A stretch of 42,215 nucleotides of DNA from Azospirillaceae bacterium. GTDB taxonomy: Bacteria > Pseudomonadota > Alphaproteobacteria > Azospirillales > Azospirillaceae. A program made the translations under genes and the position numbers. The stretch lies in contig JANQJV010000148.1 of the NCBI GenBank assembly GCA_028281465.1, forward strand, positions 1 to 42,215. Direction: 5' to 3'. Below are positions 1-8,201 of the stretch, one piece after another (the first letter of the stretch is position 1; each line of letters begins with the position of its first letter). The notes below the pieces were generated by a model. The model saw nothing but the letters and a program-made list of their open reading frames with translations, ran no database searches and was not told where the DNA came from.

Positions 1-63
1 TTTGGGGGTCGCTGGAGCCTGTTAACGTCTTGATCTTGCACGATGGGAGTTTGCCAAATCGCG

Positions 64-251
64 TGTAGTGAAGACCAATCCCCTTTTTAAGAATCCGCCT
101 CACGGTTAAAATACAGCGGTCAATTTCCCGCCGCCGATAGTAGGGAAGGCAATAGGCCCTTGCCCATCGGCCCAATCTAAGCCCGACGACCGAACCACGC
201 CCCAGCGTCGCGGTCGCACTCCCCGGATACGATCCCCTTGTAGTGAAGACC
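64..251. repeat. 13-base direct repeat pair
   Basis: The 13-mer TGTAGTGAAGACC occurs at 64-76 and again at 239-251, 175 bases apart. The second copy lies four bases from the left arm of the inverted repeat. It may be a recombination scar or the remnant of a short repeated element. A pair this short could also be partly chance. Confidence 0.4.
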
Positions 252-254
252 TTT

Positions 255-389
255 GGTAAGAGGGGCAAAATGGGGGGCAATGGCCCAAGATGACGATCTG
301 CTGAACCTACACCCCATTGATTTGGCTCGAAGAATTCTGGCATCCCTTCGGCACCTTCATGATCTGCCACCCATTTTGCCCCTCTTACC
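255..389. repeat. 25-base interrupted inverted repeat
   Basis: Bases 255-279 and 365-389 are reverse complements at 24 of 25 positions, with a perfect 20-base core (255-274 and 370-389). They enclose 85 bases. No target-site duplication is visible at the outer edges, and no transposase is present, so a MITE is possible but unproven. The right arm begins exactly where the recombinase homology ends, which suggests that this repeat marks the breakpoint of that gene. Confidence 0.6.
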
Positions 390-1527
390 GTCGCCTCCAA
401 TAACTCGTTGAAACCTTTGCTGAACGATCGCAGATTGCCCGTTTCAGGATTGGTCAACACGAAGTCATTCTGATCCGGCTCACTGCCGGTCTTGTCCTTC
501 CAGTAGTCCCTGAACACGTCGAAATATAGCGTGATCGCTGGCACGGGAATGATGGTCCGGCCTTCAGCCTTCTTACCATGCACCCGAAGGTTGATCTGAT
601 CGAACCGTTCGCCAATCGTTTTCTTATTACGCCCACCATAGCCGAGCACATCGCTCCAGCGCAGGTTATTGAATTCGGTAGGACGCATGCCCGGGAACGT
701 CAGGATCATTCAGTAGGCGTGCAGGAGACGTCGCTGCCATGCGATGGAACGGTTGAGACGATATTTGTTCCCGTTTCGGTCCAGCATGCTCCCATTGCTG
801 ATTCTAAGCCGTTCCAAGAAGCGTTCCCGTGCCGTTTTCTTAAAAAGCTCAAACGCCTCCATGGAGAAGGATGGTCGGTTCACCTTTGTCGGTTTGGGCA
901 GATCGATCTTGGGCAGTGTGGTCTACGGGGCGTGTTTTCTGCCAATCGCGAATCGGAGGATACTCCTCAGAAGGATGATCTCCTTCTCGATCTGCCTTTC
1001 CGATGGCGGGCGATTCTCAGGTTTGATAGGCCGTGACACCCACCGTCCGCCCCGGCGGTATCTGATCTCCTTGACGTCCTGACGGGACGGTCCTGCCAAT
1101 AGGACCGACGCCAGCGTATCCATGGCTGAAAGTCGGCTTCGATCACGTCCTCAATCGGTTGGGATCCGAAGAATGGCGTGAAGTATCTTTTGATTATCGC
1201 GGGATGCTTCTCAGTGTGATAGGGCTTCAACCGGCCTTGTTTGACGCCTTCGACCAAGTCTTCGATGAACTCCGCCACAACGTCCTTTGAAGAGTCTTGG
1301 GTCGGGCGGCAGGCCTTGCTCAGTTCGGACGGTCGTTTCCGCCCAAATGTGATGGGCTTTGCGCCGTGCTTCCTTGTACAATCCGACCTGCCAAGCGACC
1401 GTTTCTTCCGGCCGGTACCAGGTACGCTATAGCGCATATACCAAGCGCTGCTGTTGGGGCGCTGGAACAACTGGTACGGGGTCAGTAGATCGGGCAGTAG
1501 CCATTGGCACACCTCTTGATCACCCAC
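390..1527 (-). pseudogene. Tyrosine recombinase / phage-type integrase, broken
   Basis: This is a remnant of a site-specific tyrosine recombinase that would have integrated a mobile element. Homology runs across three reading-frame changes. The N-terminal arm has the pattern WYMRYSVPGTGRKKRSLG near 1420-1450. A core-binding part follows (EKHPAIIKRYFTPFFG near 1190-1220), then a segment with RPIKPENRPPS and LLRSILRFAI at about 940-1070. Catalytic box I is readable as GMRPTEFNNLRWSDV near 645-690. Two in-frame stops are present, TAG at 923-925 and TGA at 710-712. The catalytic HxxR box and the Tyr-containing C-terminus are missing, since homology stops near 390 at an inverted repeat. The gene starts about 160 bases from the 3' end of a tRNA-Phe gene, the usual place for an integrase of a tRNA-targeting island. 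It is certainly non-functional. Confidence 0.85.
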
Positions 1528-1685
1528 TCCCCAAACTACGCTAAACGTGCGCTAATTCACGGGCCAAGAGAAAAATTACGTCCCGTATTCCGGGGTCTCT
1601 TGACGGGGGGTAGGCTAAGACTTGGGCCAACGTAAAACCGCCCTATCCATGGCATCAAGAGTATCGTGTAAGTGCCTGAAATAAA

Positions 1686-1761
1686 TGGTGCCCAGGGGCG
1701 GATTCGAACCACCGACACGGGGATTTTCAGTCCCCTGCTCTACCAACTGAGCTACCTGGGC
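1686..1761 (-). tRNA. tRNA-Phe (anticodon GAA)
   Basis: The reverse complement of this 76-base stretch folds as a canonical tRNA: acceptor GCCCAGG paired with CCTGGGC, D-arm with AGCTCAGTTGGTAGAGC, anticodon loop CTGAAAA with anticodon GAA, T-arm GGTTCGAATCC, and an encoded CCA end. Its 3' end faces a broken integrase gene, so it is the probable attachment site of the decayed island on the left. The tRNA itself is complete, as expected when integration restores the gene. Confidence 0.97.
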
Positions 1762-1792
1762 AAGCCGGCCATTTTGAACACCGGAAACCGTG

Positions 1793-1821
1793 CTTATAGG
1801 ACCGAATCCTGCACGTGTCCA
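1793..1821 (-). promoter_or_regulatory. Sigma-70-type promoter of tRNA-Phe
   Basis: On the minus strand a -35 box TGGACA (1821-1816; 5 of 6 matches to TTGACA) and a -10 box TATAAG (1798-1793; 5 of 6 matches to TATAAT) are separated by exactly 17 bases. Transcription would begin near 1786, giving a leader of about 25 bases before the mature tRNA-Phe. Position, orientation and spacing all fit. Confidence 0.7.
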
Positions 1822-1950
1822 GCCCTGTTTGGCGCTCTAGTCAAAAAACGCCTGCGGGCTGCGCCTTGCGGGCTCACCATGTCTTGACTTGTCGGGTCCG
1901 CCCCCATCGGCAATGTAGGGACCAGCAGCAGAGTTTTGATGGGGAGCACC

Positions 1951-2910
1951 ATGTTGGTTCGGTCGAAACGCGACTGGGAGATGCAGGAATGCGACGCGAC
2001 GCCGGAAGCAAGTTACCTCGACCGGCGCCGGCTGCTGGCCAGCATGGGTTTTGTCGGCCTTTCGGGTTTGTTTCCCGCAGGCGCAGCGCGAGCGGCCGAC
2101 CGTGACCCCAACGCCGACAAATACCCAGCTCCGCGCAACACCACCTTTACGCTGGACCGGCCGCTGACCAGCGAAGAGGACGCGACCACCTTCAACAATT
2201 TCTACGAGTTCGGGTCGCACAAGCGCATTTGGCGTGCCGCCCAGCAACTGCGCATTCGGCCCTGGAGCATCGTGATCGATGGGTTGGTGGAACAAGAACG
2301 CACGGTCGATGCTGATGCTTTGATCGCGCGCATGCCTCTGGAAGAGCGCCTCTATCGGTTCCGCTGCGTCGAAGCTTGGGCCATGGCTGTGCCGTGGACC
2401 GGGTTTCCCATGAAGGCCCTGGTCGACTTCGCCCGGCCCTTGGGGTCCGCAAAATATGTACGCATGGAAACATTCCTCGATCCGGAGCGAGCGTCGGGAC
2501 AGCGACAGTTCTGGTATCCCTGGCCTTATGTGGAAGGTCTGACCATGGCGGAAGCGACGCACAACCTGACCTTGATGGTGACCGGTCTGTACGGCAAGCC
2601 GCTGCCGCCTCAGAACGGCGCGCCGATCCGTCTGATCGCGCCATGGAAGTACGGCTTCAAGTCGGTCAAATCGATCGTAAGGTTTACCTTCACGGACACG
2701 CGGCCCGTGTCATTTTGGGAGACCATCCAAGGCAGCGAGTACGGCTTCTGGGCCAATGTCAACCCGGATGTGCCGCACCCGCGGTGGAGCCAAGCCACCG
2801 AGCGCATGCTCGGCACCGAGGAACGCAGGCCGACGCAGTTGTACAATGGATACGGTGACCAGGTGGCGCCTTTGTATCGAGACCTTCAGGACGAACCATT
2901 GTATATGTAA
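1951..2910 (+). CDS. msrP: Protein-methionine-sulfoxide reductase catalytic subunit MsrP (YedY)
   Basis: This molybdopterin enzyme of the periplasm reduces methionine sulfoxide in oxidised envelope proteins. A twin-arginine signal (RRRLLASMGF followed by a hydrophobic stretch and AGAARA) directs export of the folded protein. The Mo-coordinating Cys is seen in RFRCVEAWAMAVPW about 140 residues in, and the family pattern APWKYGFKSVKSI lies further on. The length of about 320 residues is normal. ATG at 1951 is preferred because GGGGAG stands just upstream; ATG at 1939 and TTG at 1936 are in-frame alternatives. The membrane haem partner msrQ, usually next door, is absent: a small secreted protein follows instead. 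Electrons may therefore come from another quinol donor, or msrQ may lie elsewhere. Confidence 0.93.
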   Translation: MLVRSKRDWEMQECDATPEASYLDRRRLLASMGFVGLSGLFPAGAARAADRDPNADKYPAPRNTTFTLDRPLTSEEDATTFNNFYEFGSHKRIWRAAQQLRIRPWSIVIDGLVEQERTVDADALIARMPLEERLYRFRCVEAWAMAVPWTGFPMKALVDFARPLGSAKYVRMETFLDPERASGQRQFWYPWPYVEGLTMAEATHNLTLMVTGLYGKPLPPQNGAPIRLIAPWKYGFKSVKSIVRFTFTDTRPVSFWETIQGSEYGFWANVNPDVPHPRWSQATERMLGTEERRPTQLYNGYGDQVAPLYRDLQDEPLYM

Positions 2911-2945
2911 CCTCGCGGTGGCCCAAGGGACCAAGGGGGATCGGC

Positions 2946-3293
2946 ATGGACCTGTTCGACACGTCAAGGAAGGGCAGGCAGCAAAGATTTTCTGCCGCCC
3001 TGATTGCCGCGGCGATCGTGGCCGCCAATTCGCCGGCCGCACTGGGCAACGCCGTATCGATCAGCCAGGACAGCCATGCCGGCTCTTCGACCTCCATCAA
3101 TGCGATCACCATCAACGGCCGGGCCGGGAACGCGGAGATCCGCGTGGTGAACGGGCGTCTGTGGATCGGCGGGATCGAAATTCCGCCAGAGGCGACGGAC
3201 TACATCGACGATGCCGGCCGTCGGTACCGTATCGATCGCTCCGGCGGACAGCTATCCGTCCAGACCGTACAGCCGCCGTCTTCGTCTGATTGA
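2946..3293 (+). CDS. Small secreted protein of unknown function
   Basis: A 115-residue protein with no recognised domain. Its first 35 residues are a basic stretch followed by a hydrophobic Ala-rich segment (ALIAAAIVAANSPAALG), which reads as a Sec signal peptide, so the mature part is probably periplasmic. That part contains short alternating polar and hydrophobic stretches that suggest beta structure (NGRAGNAEIRVVNGRLWIGG). The start at 2946 has a G-rich ribosome binding site (GGGGG) seven bases upstream. It begins 35 bases after msrP and could be co-transcribed with it, but no functional link is known. Confidence 0.6.
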   Translation: MDLFDTSRKGRQQRFSAALIAAAIVAANSPAALGNAVSISQDSHAGSSTSINAITINGRAGNAEIRVVNGRLWIGGIEIPPEATDYIDDAGRRYRIDRSGGQLSVQTVQPPSSSD

Positions 3294-3637
3294 TCCGATC
3301 CGCAATGGTGCTGTGTGTCGACGTCGCCGCGATTGCGATCTGTGGCTCCCCGGTGGCGTGGGGATAACGCGTGCGTCGACCGACCCAGGCCGACGAAACC
3401 AAGCCAAGTTCTGTGGACACGGACAACACAAGGTCCGCTTTGCCGGCCGTACGCCTTTCCTGCCCCATATCAGGTGTGGTACCTCTGGGGTCAACGCGCG
3501 TTCACCCGCGGTTCGGCCACCGGCCGAGCGGGTTTGGGGGGAATTGACAGCCCCGAATTCGGTCTTGCGCCGTCGAATGCGGCCGGATCGGTCGGACCAA
3601 CGGCGCACCCACGGTGTCAGGGGTTGGAGGTCGCACC
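3294..3637. other. Non-coding stretch between two small envelope genes
   Basis: I see no convincing gene in these 344 bases. Open frames that cross it are rich in Arg, Pro and Ser in the manner of GC-rich shadow frames. A good ribosome binding site for the following gene (GGAGG, 3626-3630) stands at the right end, so a promoter for that gene may lie here. No clear promoter boxes or terminator could be assigned. Confidence 0.4.
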
Positions 3638-4282
3638 ATGAAGTTGAGCACGAGTCTGGAGCTGATCGTTTTCGTGTTTGTTGTTGCTGCGATGATCTAC
3701 ATCGTCCAACCGGAATCCCGGCGCCAGCCCCAGCATCTCCTGGCCTCGGAGATCGCTCAGCTGGCACCGGAGGCGCCGCGTTCCAACAACGGCCAAATCC
3801 CCCTGTTCAACCGCCCACCGCCGCCGACGGCTCCAGAAGAGCCCGGGGCGACCGAAATCGGGACCGGATGTCTCGTCTTCGGTGGTGTCGGTTTGGGACT
3901 GGCCTATCTGGTCGGACCGGCGCAGGTGGCGACCCTTGTTACGGCCGGTGCCGCTGTGCCCGCGGCCGGGGCGGTGGCCGCACCAGCGGTTTTATCGACC
4001 GCTGCCACGACCGGTGTGCTAGGGTCGATGTTTGCCGCCGGTTGTGCACTCGGTGCGGTCGTCGTCCCTCTGATCTTCACCGGCTACGACACACCCCAAG
4101 AGATGGCCTCAGAGTTCGCTGTGGCGTTCGACCGGGCCTCGGCGGCCGTAACCGCGGAACCAGCCCATCCGCGCCCGGCCGTTATTCGGCAAGACGCCGT
4201 GACCCGCCAGACGCTGCTCGAACCGTATGAACAACCGCGTCTCATCCACATCGCCTATCGTCCAATGCCGACGGCCGATTGA
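3638..4282 (+). CDS. Putative membrane protein of unknown function
   Basis: A protein of 214 residues with an N-terminal membrane segment (LELIVFVFVVAAMIYIV), a Pro-rich linker, and a long Gly/Ala/Val-rich hydrophobic region from about residue 82 to 150 that could form two or three further membrane segments with glycine-zipper character. A polar C-terminal tail of about 60 residues follows. ATG at 3638 is chosen because GGAGG stands seven bases upstream and because it starts directly at the first hydrophobic segment. No family is recognised. It lies 221 bases before an ABC transporter operon on the same strand; a link is possible but not shown. Confidence 0.6.
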   Translation: MKLSTSLELIVFVFVVAAMIYIVQPESRRQPQHLLASEIAQLAPEAPRSNNGQIPLFNRPPPPTAPEEPGATEIGTGCLVFGGVGLGLAYLVGPAQVATLVTAGAAVPAAGAVAAPAVLSTAATTGVLGSMFAAGCALGAVVVPLIFTGYDTPQEMASEFAVAFDRASAAVTAEPAHPRPAVIRQDAVTRQTLLEPYEQPRLIHIAYRPMPTAD

Positions 4283-4503
4283 GCCCGTTCCGATGGCACC
4301 CACATCCTCCGGGCGTCGGGTGTGCCTCGCCGCTCCCACGGTCAAACCGGCCGCAGCGAACGGAAATTCATTGCCTGTCCCAGATGTTGGCGGTAGGCAT
4401 GGTGCCGCTGGGTAGCTACGATGGGAGTCGATGTATCCAGACTCGGGGTCGCCGTCGCGATTCCGGTTTCCTGCCAAGTGCCTGACAACAGCGGGTCACG
4501 CAA

Positions 4504-5427
4504 GTGATTTCGGTCCGAAATCTTGTTTTCGACTATCCGACCAAGCGCGCCTTGCGTTCGGTGTCCTTCGACATCCAGGCCGGGACCATCACAGGCCTGG
4601 TTGGCCCCAATGGTGCCGGCAAAACAACCCTGCTGCGGTGTTTGGCCGGCCTGGAGGTGCCGTTCTCTGGTTCCATCACCGTCGATCGCGTCGACGTGAC
4701 CGAGAGTCCACGCGAGGCGCATCGTCGACTCGGCCTGTTGCAAGATTATCTCGGTCTTTATGATGATCTGACTGGCCGGCAATGTCTGATGTACCATGCG
4801 GCTGCCCATAACTTGCCGTTGCGCGATCGCGAGAAGCGGGTTCAGGACATTACCCTTCGGCTGGGCGTTGCCGACCGGTTGGATGACAAGGTCGGCACCC
4901 TGTCGCGTGGGCTTCGCCAGCGCTTGGCCATTGCGCAAGCCATGATCCACCGCCCACGCGTGCTCTTGTTAGATGAGCCCGCGGCTGGCCTCGATCCCGA
5001 TGCCCGCTACCGGCTTTCCGAACTGTTGCGCGTGCTCGGTACCGAGGGCATGACGCTCGTTGTCTCCTCCCACATTCTTGCGGAGTTGGAGGACTACACG
5101 ACACATATGATGATCCTGCGCAATGGCCGCGTGGTTGAGCATTGTCCAACCCGGGCGCCGATCGGCCGTCCCCGCCGATTGCGCGTGTCATTGGTGTCCT
5201 CCTCCTCCGCCCTGCGCCCGGCCTTGGTTGCAGATCCGGCGATTGCCGCGATCGAAGTGGACAACACCAGCAGTTCCGCACGCTTCGACTTCGCCGGCGA
5301 TCTCGCCGCCCAGGCCCAGCTTCTTCGCAGCCTGCTTGACGGCGGTCTACCGGTCGCGGCCTTGCACGAAGAGCCACGATCGATGCAAGCGGTTTACACC
5401 GAAAAGATGCGGGGCCCGAAACGATGA
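4504..5427 (+). CDS. ABC transporter ATP-binding protein (ABC-2 / NatA-like)
   Basis: This is the cytoplasmic ATPase of a two-gene ABC transporter. Walker A GPNGAGKTT is at residues 34-42, the Q-loop Gln near residue 80, signature LSRGLRQR at 133-140, Walker B LLLDEP at 154-159 and the H-loop His at 190. A C-terminal extension of about 85 residues follows the nucleotide-binding domain, as in many NatA-type ATPases. The start is GTG. The 3' end overlaps the permease gene by four bases (ATGA), so the two are translationally coupled and form one transporter. The substrate cannot be told; related systems export sodium, drugs or lipids, or move copper-site factors. Confidence 0.92.
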   Translation: MISVRNLVFDYPTKRALRSVSFDIQAGTITGLVGPNGAGKTTLLRCLAGLEVPFSGSITVDRVDVTESPREAHRRLGLLQDYLGLYDDLTGRQCLMYHAAAHNLPLRDREKRVQDITLRLGVADRLDDKVGTLSRGLRQRLAIAQAMIHRPRVLLLDEPAAGLDPDARYRLSELLRVLGTEGMTLVVSSHILAELEDYTTHMMILRNGRVVEHCPTRAPIGRPRRLRVSLVSSSSALRPALVADPAIAAIEVDNTSSSARFDFAGDLAAQAQLLRSLLDGGLPVAALHEEPRSMQAVYTEKMRGPKR

Positions 5428-6788
5428 ACCCCGAGTTCCAGCGTAATCTTTGGCTCGAATTGCCGACACACCGACTGATTGCCATGCCGGCGGTTTTGAT
5501 GTTGGTGTTTCTGGCGACCTGGCTGGGTGGCGGTCTGCAGGCCTTGCCGCCAGTCGCAGAGATAACCTTGGCCTTGCTACTCATCGTCTGGGGCAGTAGG
5601 CTGGCCGCCGATTCTGTGATCAGTGAAGTAACGGCCCGGACCTGGGACAACCAGCGCATGTCGGACCTCGGGCCGGTCGAGATGACCTGGGGCAAGCTGC
5701 TCGGCGCCACGATCTATGTCTGGTACGGAGCCCTGTGGTGTGTCGCCGCCTTCCTGCTCGGGGATGGTGGCGATGAGACCGAGTTGGTCCGTTTGCTTCT
5801 GTTGGGATTGCAAGCCCAAGCCCTGGCGCTTCTGGTCAGCCTGCTGTTGCTGCGTCGTGGGACTGAAAATCTCGCCTTCCAGGTGACCATCTCCCAGGTC
5901 GCGGCCATTCTTGTGGTGCTGCCCTTTCTCCTGGTGATCAACGCGAGCCCCTACGGCATTGTGCTGTGGTTTGGCCTGGATTTCCCACAACCTGCCTTCC
6001 TCCTGGTCTCCCAGGCGATTTTCGTTGGTTTTACCATTGTCGGCGTCTACCGGCTGATGCGTGCAGAGTTGCAGTACCGCGGTGGGCAGGGTGCCTGGCT
6101 GTTGTTTGTGGTGTACACCGCGGTCTATGTTGCCGGGTTCGATGGCTTACTGTTGCTGAGCGCCAATTGGCAACTGCCGAGCATTCTGGCGGCACGGTTC
6201 GCCATGGCATTCTGTGCTTGTGTGGCCCTGACATATGTCGCTGCATTTGTCGAACCGAAAGGGTTCGTTCGTCTGCGCCGCTGGGTGCAGTTTGCCCAGA
6301 CAGGCAAGGTTGACCGGGTCATGGAAATGATGCCGACCTGGATGATCAGCGCAGCTCTTGGCGGCATTGCCGGACTTTTGACGCTTGGAGCAACGGCGCT
6401 AGCGACCCCCAACAATCCGGATACCTTGATCGAGGTCGGTTCGTTCATTTTGGCCATGGTTCTGTTCTGTACGCGTGACGTGGCCATGGTCTACTATCTT
6501 GTTCTGCATGAGCGGTCGCGCCGCGGTCATCTGACAGCGCTGGTTTATTTGGTCATTCTGTATCTTGTTCTCCCAGTGACGTTGCTGTCTGCGCCACCGC
6601 CATTGATGGAGCTAACGCCAATCTTCTGGCCGAGCCTGACAGCGGCGCCTGCCATGACCGTTCTCCCCGTTCTGGGTCAGGCCTTGGTTGCCCTGGTGTT
6701 GGCGCTACGGCGGTGGCGCTTGGTGCGCAGTATCGAGGCGATGGATAAGCCCAGCCTACCGGATGGCATGCACCACGCTCGGACATAA
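5424..6788 (+). CDS. ABC-2 type transporter permease
   Basis: An integral membrane protein of 454 residues that is mostly hydrophobic, with about ten to twelve predicted membrane segments. Examples are near residues 20-50 (LMLVFLATWLGGGL), 130-150 (LLLLGLQAQALALLVSLLLL) and 405-435. It is the membrane partner of the ATPase encoded immediately upstream, whose stop codon overlaps this start. The length is greater than that of simple ABC-2 permeases (250-380 residues), so it may carry two permease-like halves. The substrate is unknown. Transcription ends convergently with the nuclease-fold gene on the other strand. Confidence 0.85.
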   Translation: MNPEFQRNLWLELPTHRLIAMPAVLMLVFLATWLGGGLQALPPVAEITLALLLIVWGSRLAADSVISEVTARTWDNQRMSDLGPVEMTWGKLLGATIYVWYGALWCVAAFLLGDGGDETELVRLLLLGLQAQALALLVSLLLLRRGTENLAFQVTISQVAAILVVLPFLLVINASPYGIVLWFGLDFPQPAFLLVSQAIFVGFTIVGVYRLMRAELQYRGGQGAWLLFVVYTAVYVAGFDGLLLLSANWQLPSILAARFAMAFCACVALTYVAAFVEPKGFVRLRRWVQFAQTGKVDRVMEMMPTWMISAALGGIAGLLTLGATALATPNNPDTLIEVGSFILAMVLFCTRDVAMVYYLVLHERSRRGHLTALVYLVILYLVLPVTLLSAPPPLMELTPIFWPSLTAAPAMTVLPVLGQALVALVLALRRWRLVRSIEAMDKPSLPDGMHHART

Positions 6789-6797
6789 GGTGGATTG

Positions 6798-6812
6798 TTG
6801 CCACGCTGGCAA
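6798..6812. terminator. Possible hairpin between convergent genes
   Basis: TTGCCA and TGGCAA form a perfect 6-base stem around a CGC loop within the 46-base gap between the ABC permease and the nuclease-fold gene. No run of T follows, so if it is a terminator it is a weak or Rho-assisted one. Confidence 0.25.
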
Positions 6813-6834
6813 GGGAGCCATGATCTCGGTTCGG

Positions 6835-7425
6835 TTACGGTCCTTGTTCCCTGAGGTGCCGTGACCGATATTGCCATGGCTTTTCAACTCGGCCGGCCCA
6901 CATGCCTATGCGTCGGGCCTGTGCAAAGGATTGGCTGCGGCCATAGCGGTGGGTGAGAGGGTTGTAAACAAACGCCCAGCCACGCGCCACCATGGCCGCT
7001 CCAAGATCGACGCCGGCAATGCTGCAAACACCGACGGCGTTGCGGTTCCGATCGGTGGCCGTCACGCGGCAATTGACGGTACGGTCTGCAACCAGGGCCT
7101 CCAGGACTGCGGTGGCAATGGCAAAGCAATCGTACTCCCGGCCATAACGGTTCTTGCACAACTGCCCCTGCAGCGGCGCCGCGATCCCCTCCAAGCGAAC
7201 CACCGTGCCACCCACACTGATCAGATCGCCGGTCATCGGAACGCCGATACCAGTCAGCAATTCGCCACCCGGCGGATTGGCCCCAACCTCCCGCTGTTGG
7301 GCGGCCAAATCGATGGCCAATCCGAGACAGCCGGCAGCCAGAGACCCACCCAGAAAAACAAAACGTCGGAAGATTGCGGTTCCCTTCCACCATTCGAACA
7401 AGCGGCCGGAGCCCCGATCAGCCAT
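6835..7425 (-). CDS. Staphylococcal-nuclease-fold protein with altered active site
   Basis: A protein of 196 residues with an N-terminal membrane anchor or signal (FVFLGGSLAAGCLGLAI) and an SNase-like domain, seen in VRLEGIAAP, LVADRTVNCRV, MVARGWAFVYNP and ARRIGMWAG. The Arg of VRLEGI is kept. The Glu expected after the AAP turn is replaced (APLQGQ), and the second catalytic Arg, normally in a DRYGR motif, reads DRNRN. It may therefore be a non-catalytic, binding version of the fold, acting outside the cytoplasmic membrane. The start at 7425 is supported by AAGGAAG six bases upstream; the frame extends further up without a better signal. It is transcribed towards the ABC permease. Confidence 0.78.
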   Translation of the reverse strand: MADRGSGRLFEWWKGTAIFRRFVFLGGSLAAGCLGLAIDLAAQQREVGANPPGGELLTGIGVPMTGDLISVGGTVVRLEGIAAPLQGQLCKNRYGREYDCFAIATAVLEALVADRTVNCRVTATDRNRNAVGVCSIAGVDLGAAMVARGWAFVYNPLTHRYGRSQSFAQARRIGMWAGRVEKPWQYRSRHLREQGP

Positions 7426-7769
7426 GCCGATCTTCCTTCTTTGGGCGCCCATGGGAACAATCGCGTGACCGATGTCCCGGTTTGCCTTCGCGAGGATCTT
7501 GGTCATTGGGTTCAAGCCATCCCACGGTTGACTTGCGTCGACGGGGGACAGGCGCCAACGGGTCATCCGCAAGGTAAATGGGTCGACGCCAACGATGCCG
7601 CTAGAGCCGCCCCCAAGCAGATTGACTCAATCTGCCACGACGATTTTCTCCAAATCGAATGGCCCGAGAATTGTCCGCGAACCAGTTTGAGCGGACAATG
7701 CTTCCGGTGCCGGTCGGTCCATCGGGCGGGAAGCTTGAACGGCCGGTAACGCTCATGGTTGGCGCAGCG
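7426..7769. other. Intergenic region hisI to nuclease-fold gene
   Basis: These 344 bases hold no convincing gene. They should contain the promoter of the nuclease-fold gene and the 3' end of the gap-GTPase-hisI transcript. The only structure seen is the stem-loop at 7670-7699. Confidence 0.4.
7670..7699. repeat. 9-base inverted repeat downstream of hisI
   Basis: ATTGTCCGC (7670-7678) and GCGGACAAT (7691-7699) are exact reverse complements separated by 12 bases. The structure lies about 70 bases beyond the hisI stop, so it may be a terminator stem without a T-tract, or an operator for the nuclease-fold gene. Confidence 0.4.
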
Positions 7770-8201
7770 CTACAGCCTACCCACACTCTGCTCTGTCGGC
7801 GCGCCCGACTGGAATAGCGGTTCCACCTCAGCTCCGGGGGACGGGCCATCAACCGCACGAAAGAAACAGGACCGCCGACCGGTATGACACGCCGGCCCCT
7901 TCTGGTCGACCAGCAACAGAAGGGTATCGCCATCGCAGTCCAGGCGCATCCCACGCAGCCATTGGTGGTGACCGGATGTGTCTCCTTTGCGCCAACGCTC
8001 TCCGCGCGAGCGGGACCAGTAGCACACGCGGCCGGTCTCAAGAGTTTCGAGGATCGTGGCGCGAGTCATCCAGGCGACCATCAACACCTCACCACTGTCG
8101 TATTGTTGTGCCACAGCCGTGACCAAGCCGCGGTCATCGAACCGGATCGTATCGAGCAGTGAGGTCAGGATATCCGTCCCCAGACCCTCGGCCACCGTCA
8201 C
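7770..8201 (-). CDS. hisI: Phosphoribosyl-AMP cyclohydrolase HisI
   Basis: The enzyme opens the adenine ring of phosphoribosyl-AMP, the third step of histidine biosynthesis, in the cytoplasm. The 143-residue sequence carries the family core [11 protein letters not shown], then the Mg/Zn-binding LDCDGD (Asp88, Cys89, Asp90, Asp92), ACHTG (Cys105) and SCFF (Cys112). All three Cys ligands of the catalytic zinc are present, so it is the zinc-dependent type. It is a stand-alone HisI without the HisE domain. The start overlaps the stop of the upstream COG0523 GTPase gene by four bases (ATGA), outside any histidine operon, which hints at metal delivery by the GTPase. Confidence 0.96.
   Translation of the reverse strand: MTVAEGLGTDILTSLLDTIRFDDRGLVTAVAQQYDSGEVLMVAWMTRATILETLETGRVCYWSRSRGERWRKGDTSGHHQWLRGMRLDCDGDTLLLLVDQKGPACHTGRRSCFFRAVDGPSPGAEVEPLFQSGAPTEQSVGRL

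Larger units (their letters stand above)
1..389. other. Left edge of a decayed integrated element, with small repeats
   Basis: No gene is recognised here. The reading frame of the broken recombinase to the right stays open on the minus strand down to base 1, but its translation no longer resembles an integrase. The stretch holds an interrupted inverted repeat (255-279 with 365-389) and a 13-base direct repeat (64-76 and 239-251). It is best read as scrambled junction sequence of an old genomic island whose body lies to the left of the window. Confidence 0.4.

Noticed and set aside
255-389. 135-base element as a proven MITE
   Set aside because: No target-site duplication is visible and the recombinase homology does not resume on the other side, so it is kept only as an inverted repeat.
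3211-4230. Long open frame of 339 codons on the plus strand
   Set aside because: It overlaps the better gene at 3638-4282 in another frame, is dominated by Arg, Gly and Cys, has no ribosome binding site and no family resemblance.
6871-7749. 292-codon plus-strand frame across the nuclease-fold gene
   Set aside because: The minus-strand gene has family motifs and a good ribosome binding site; this frame has neither.
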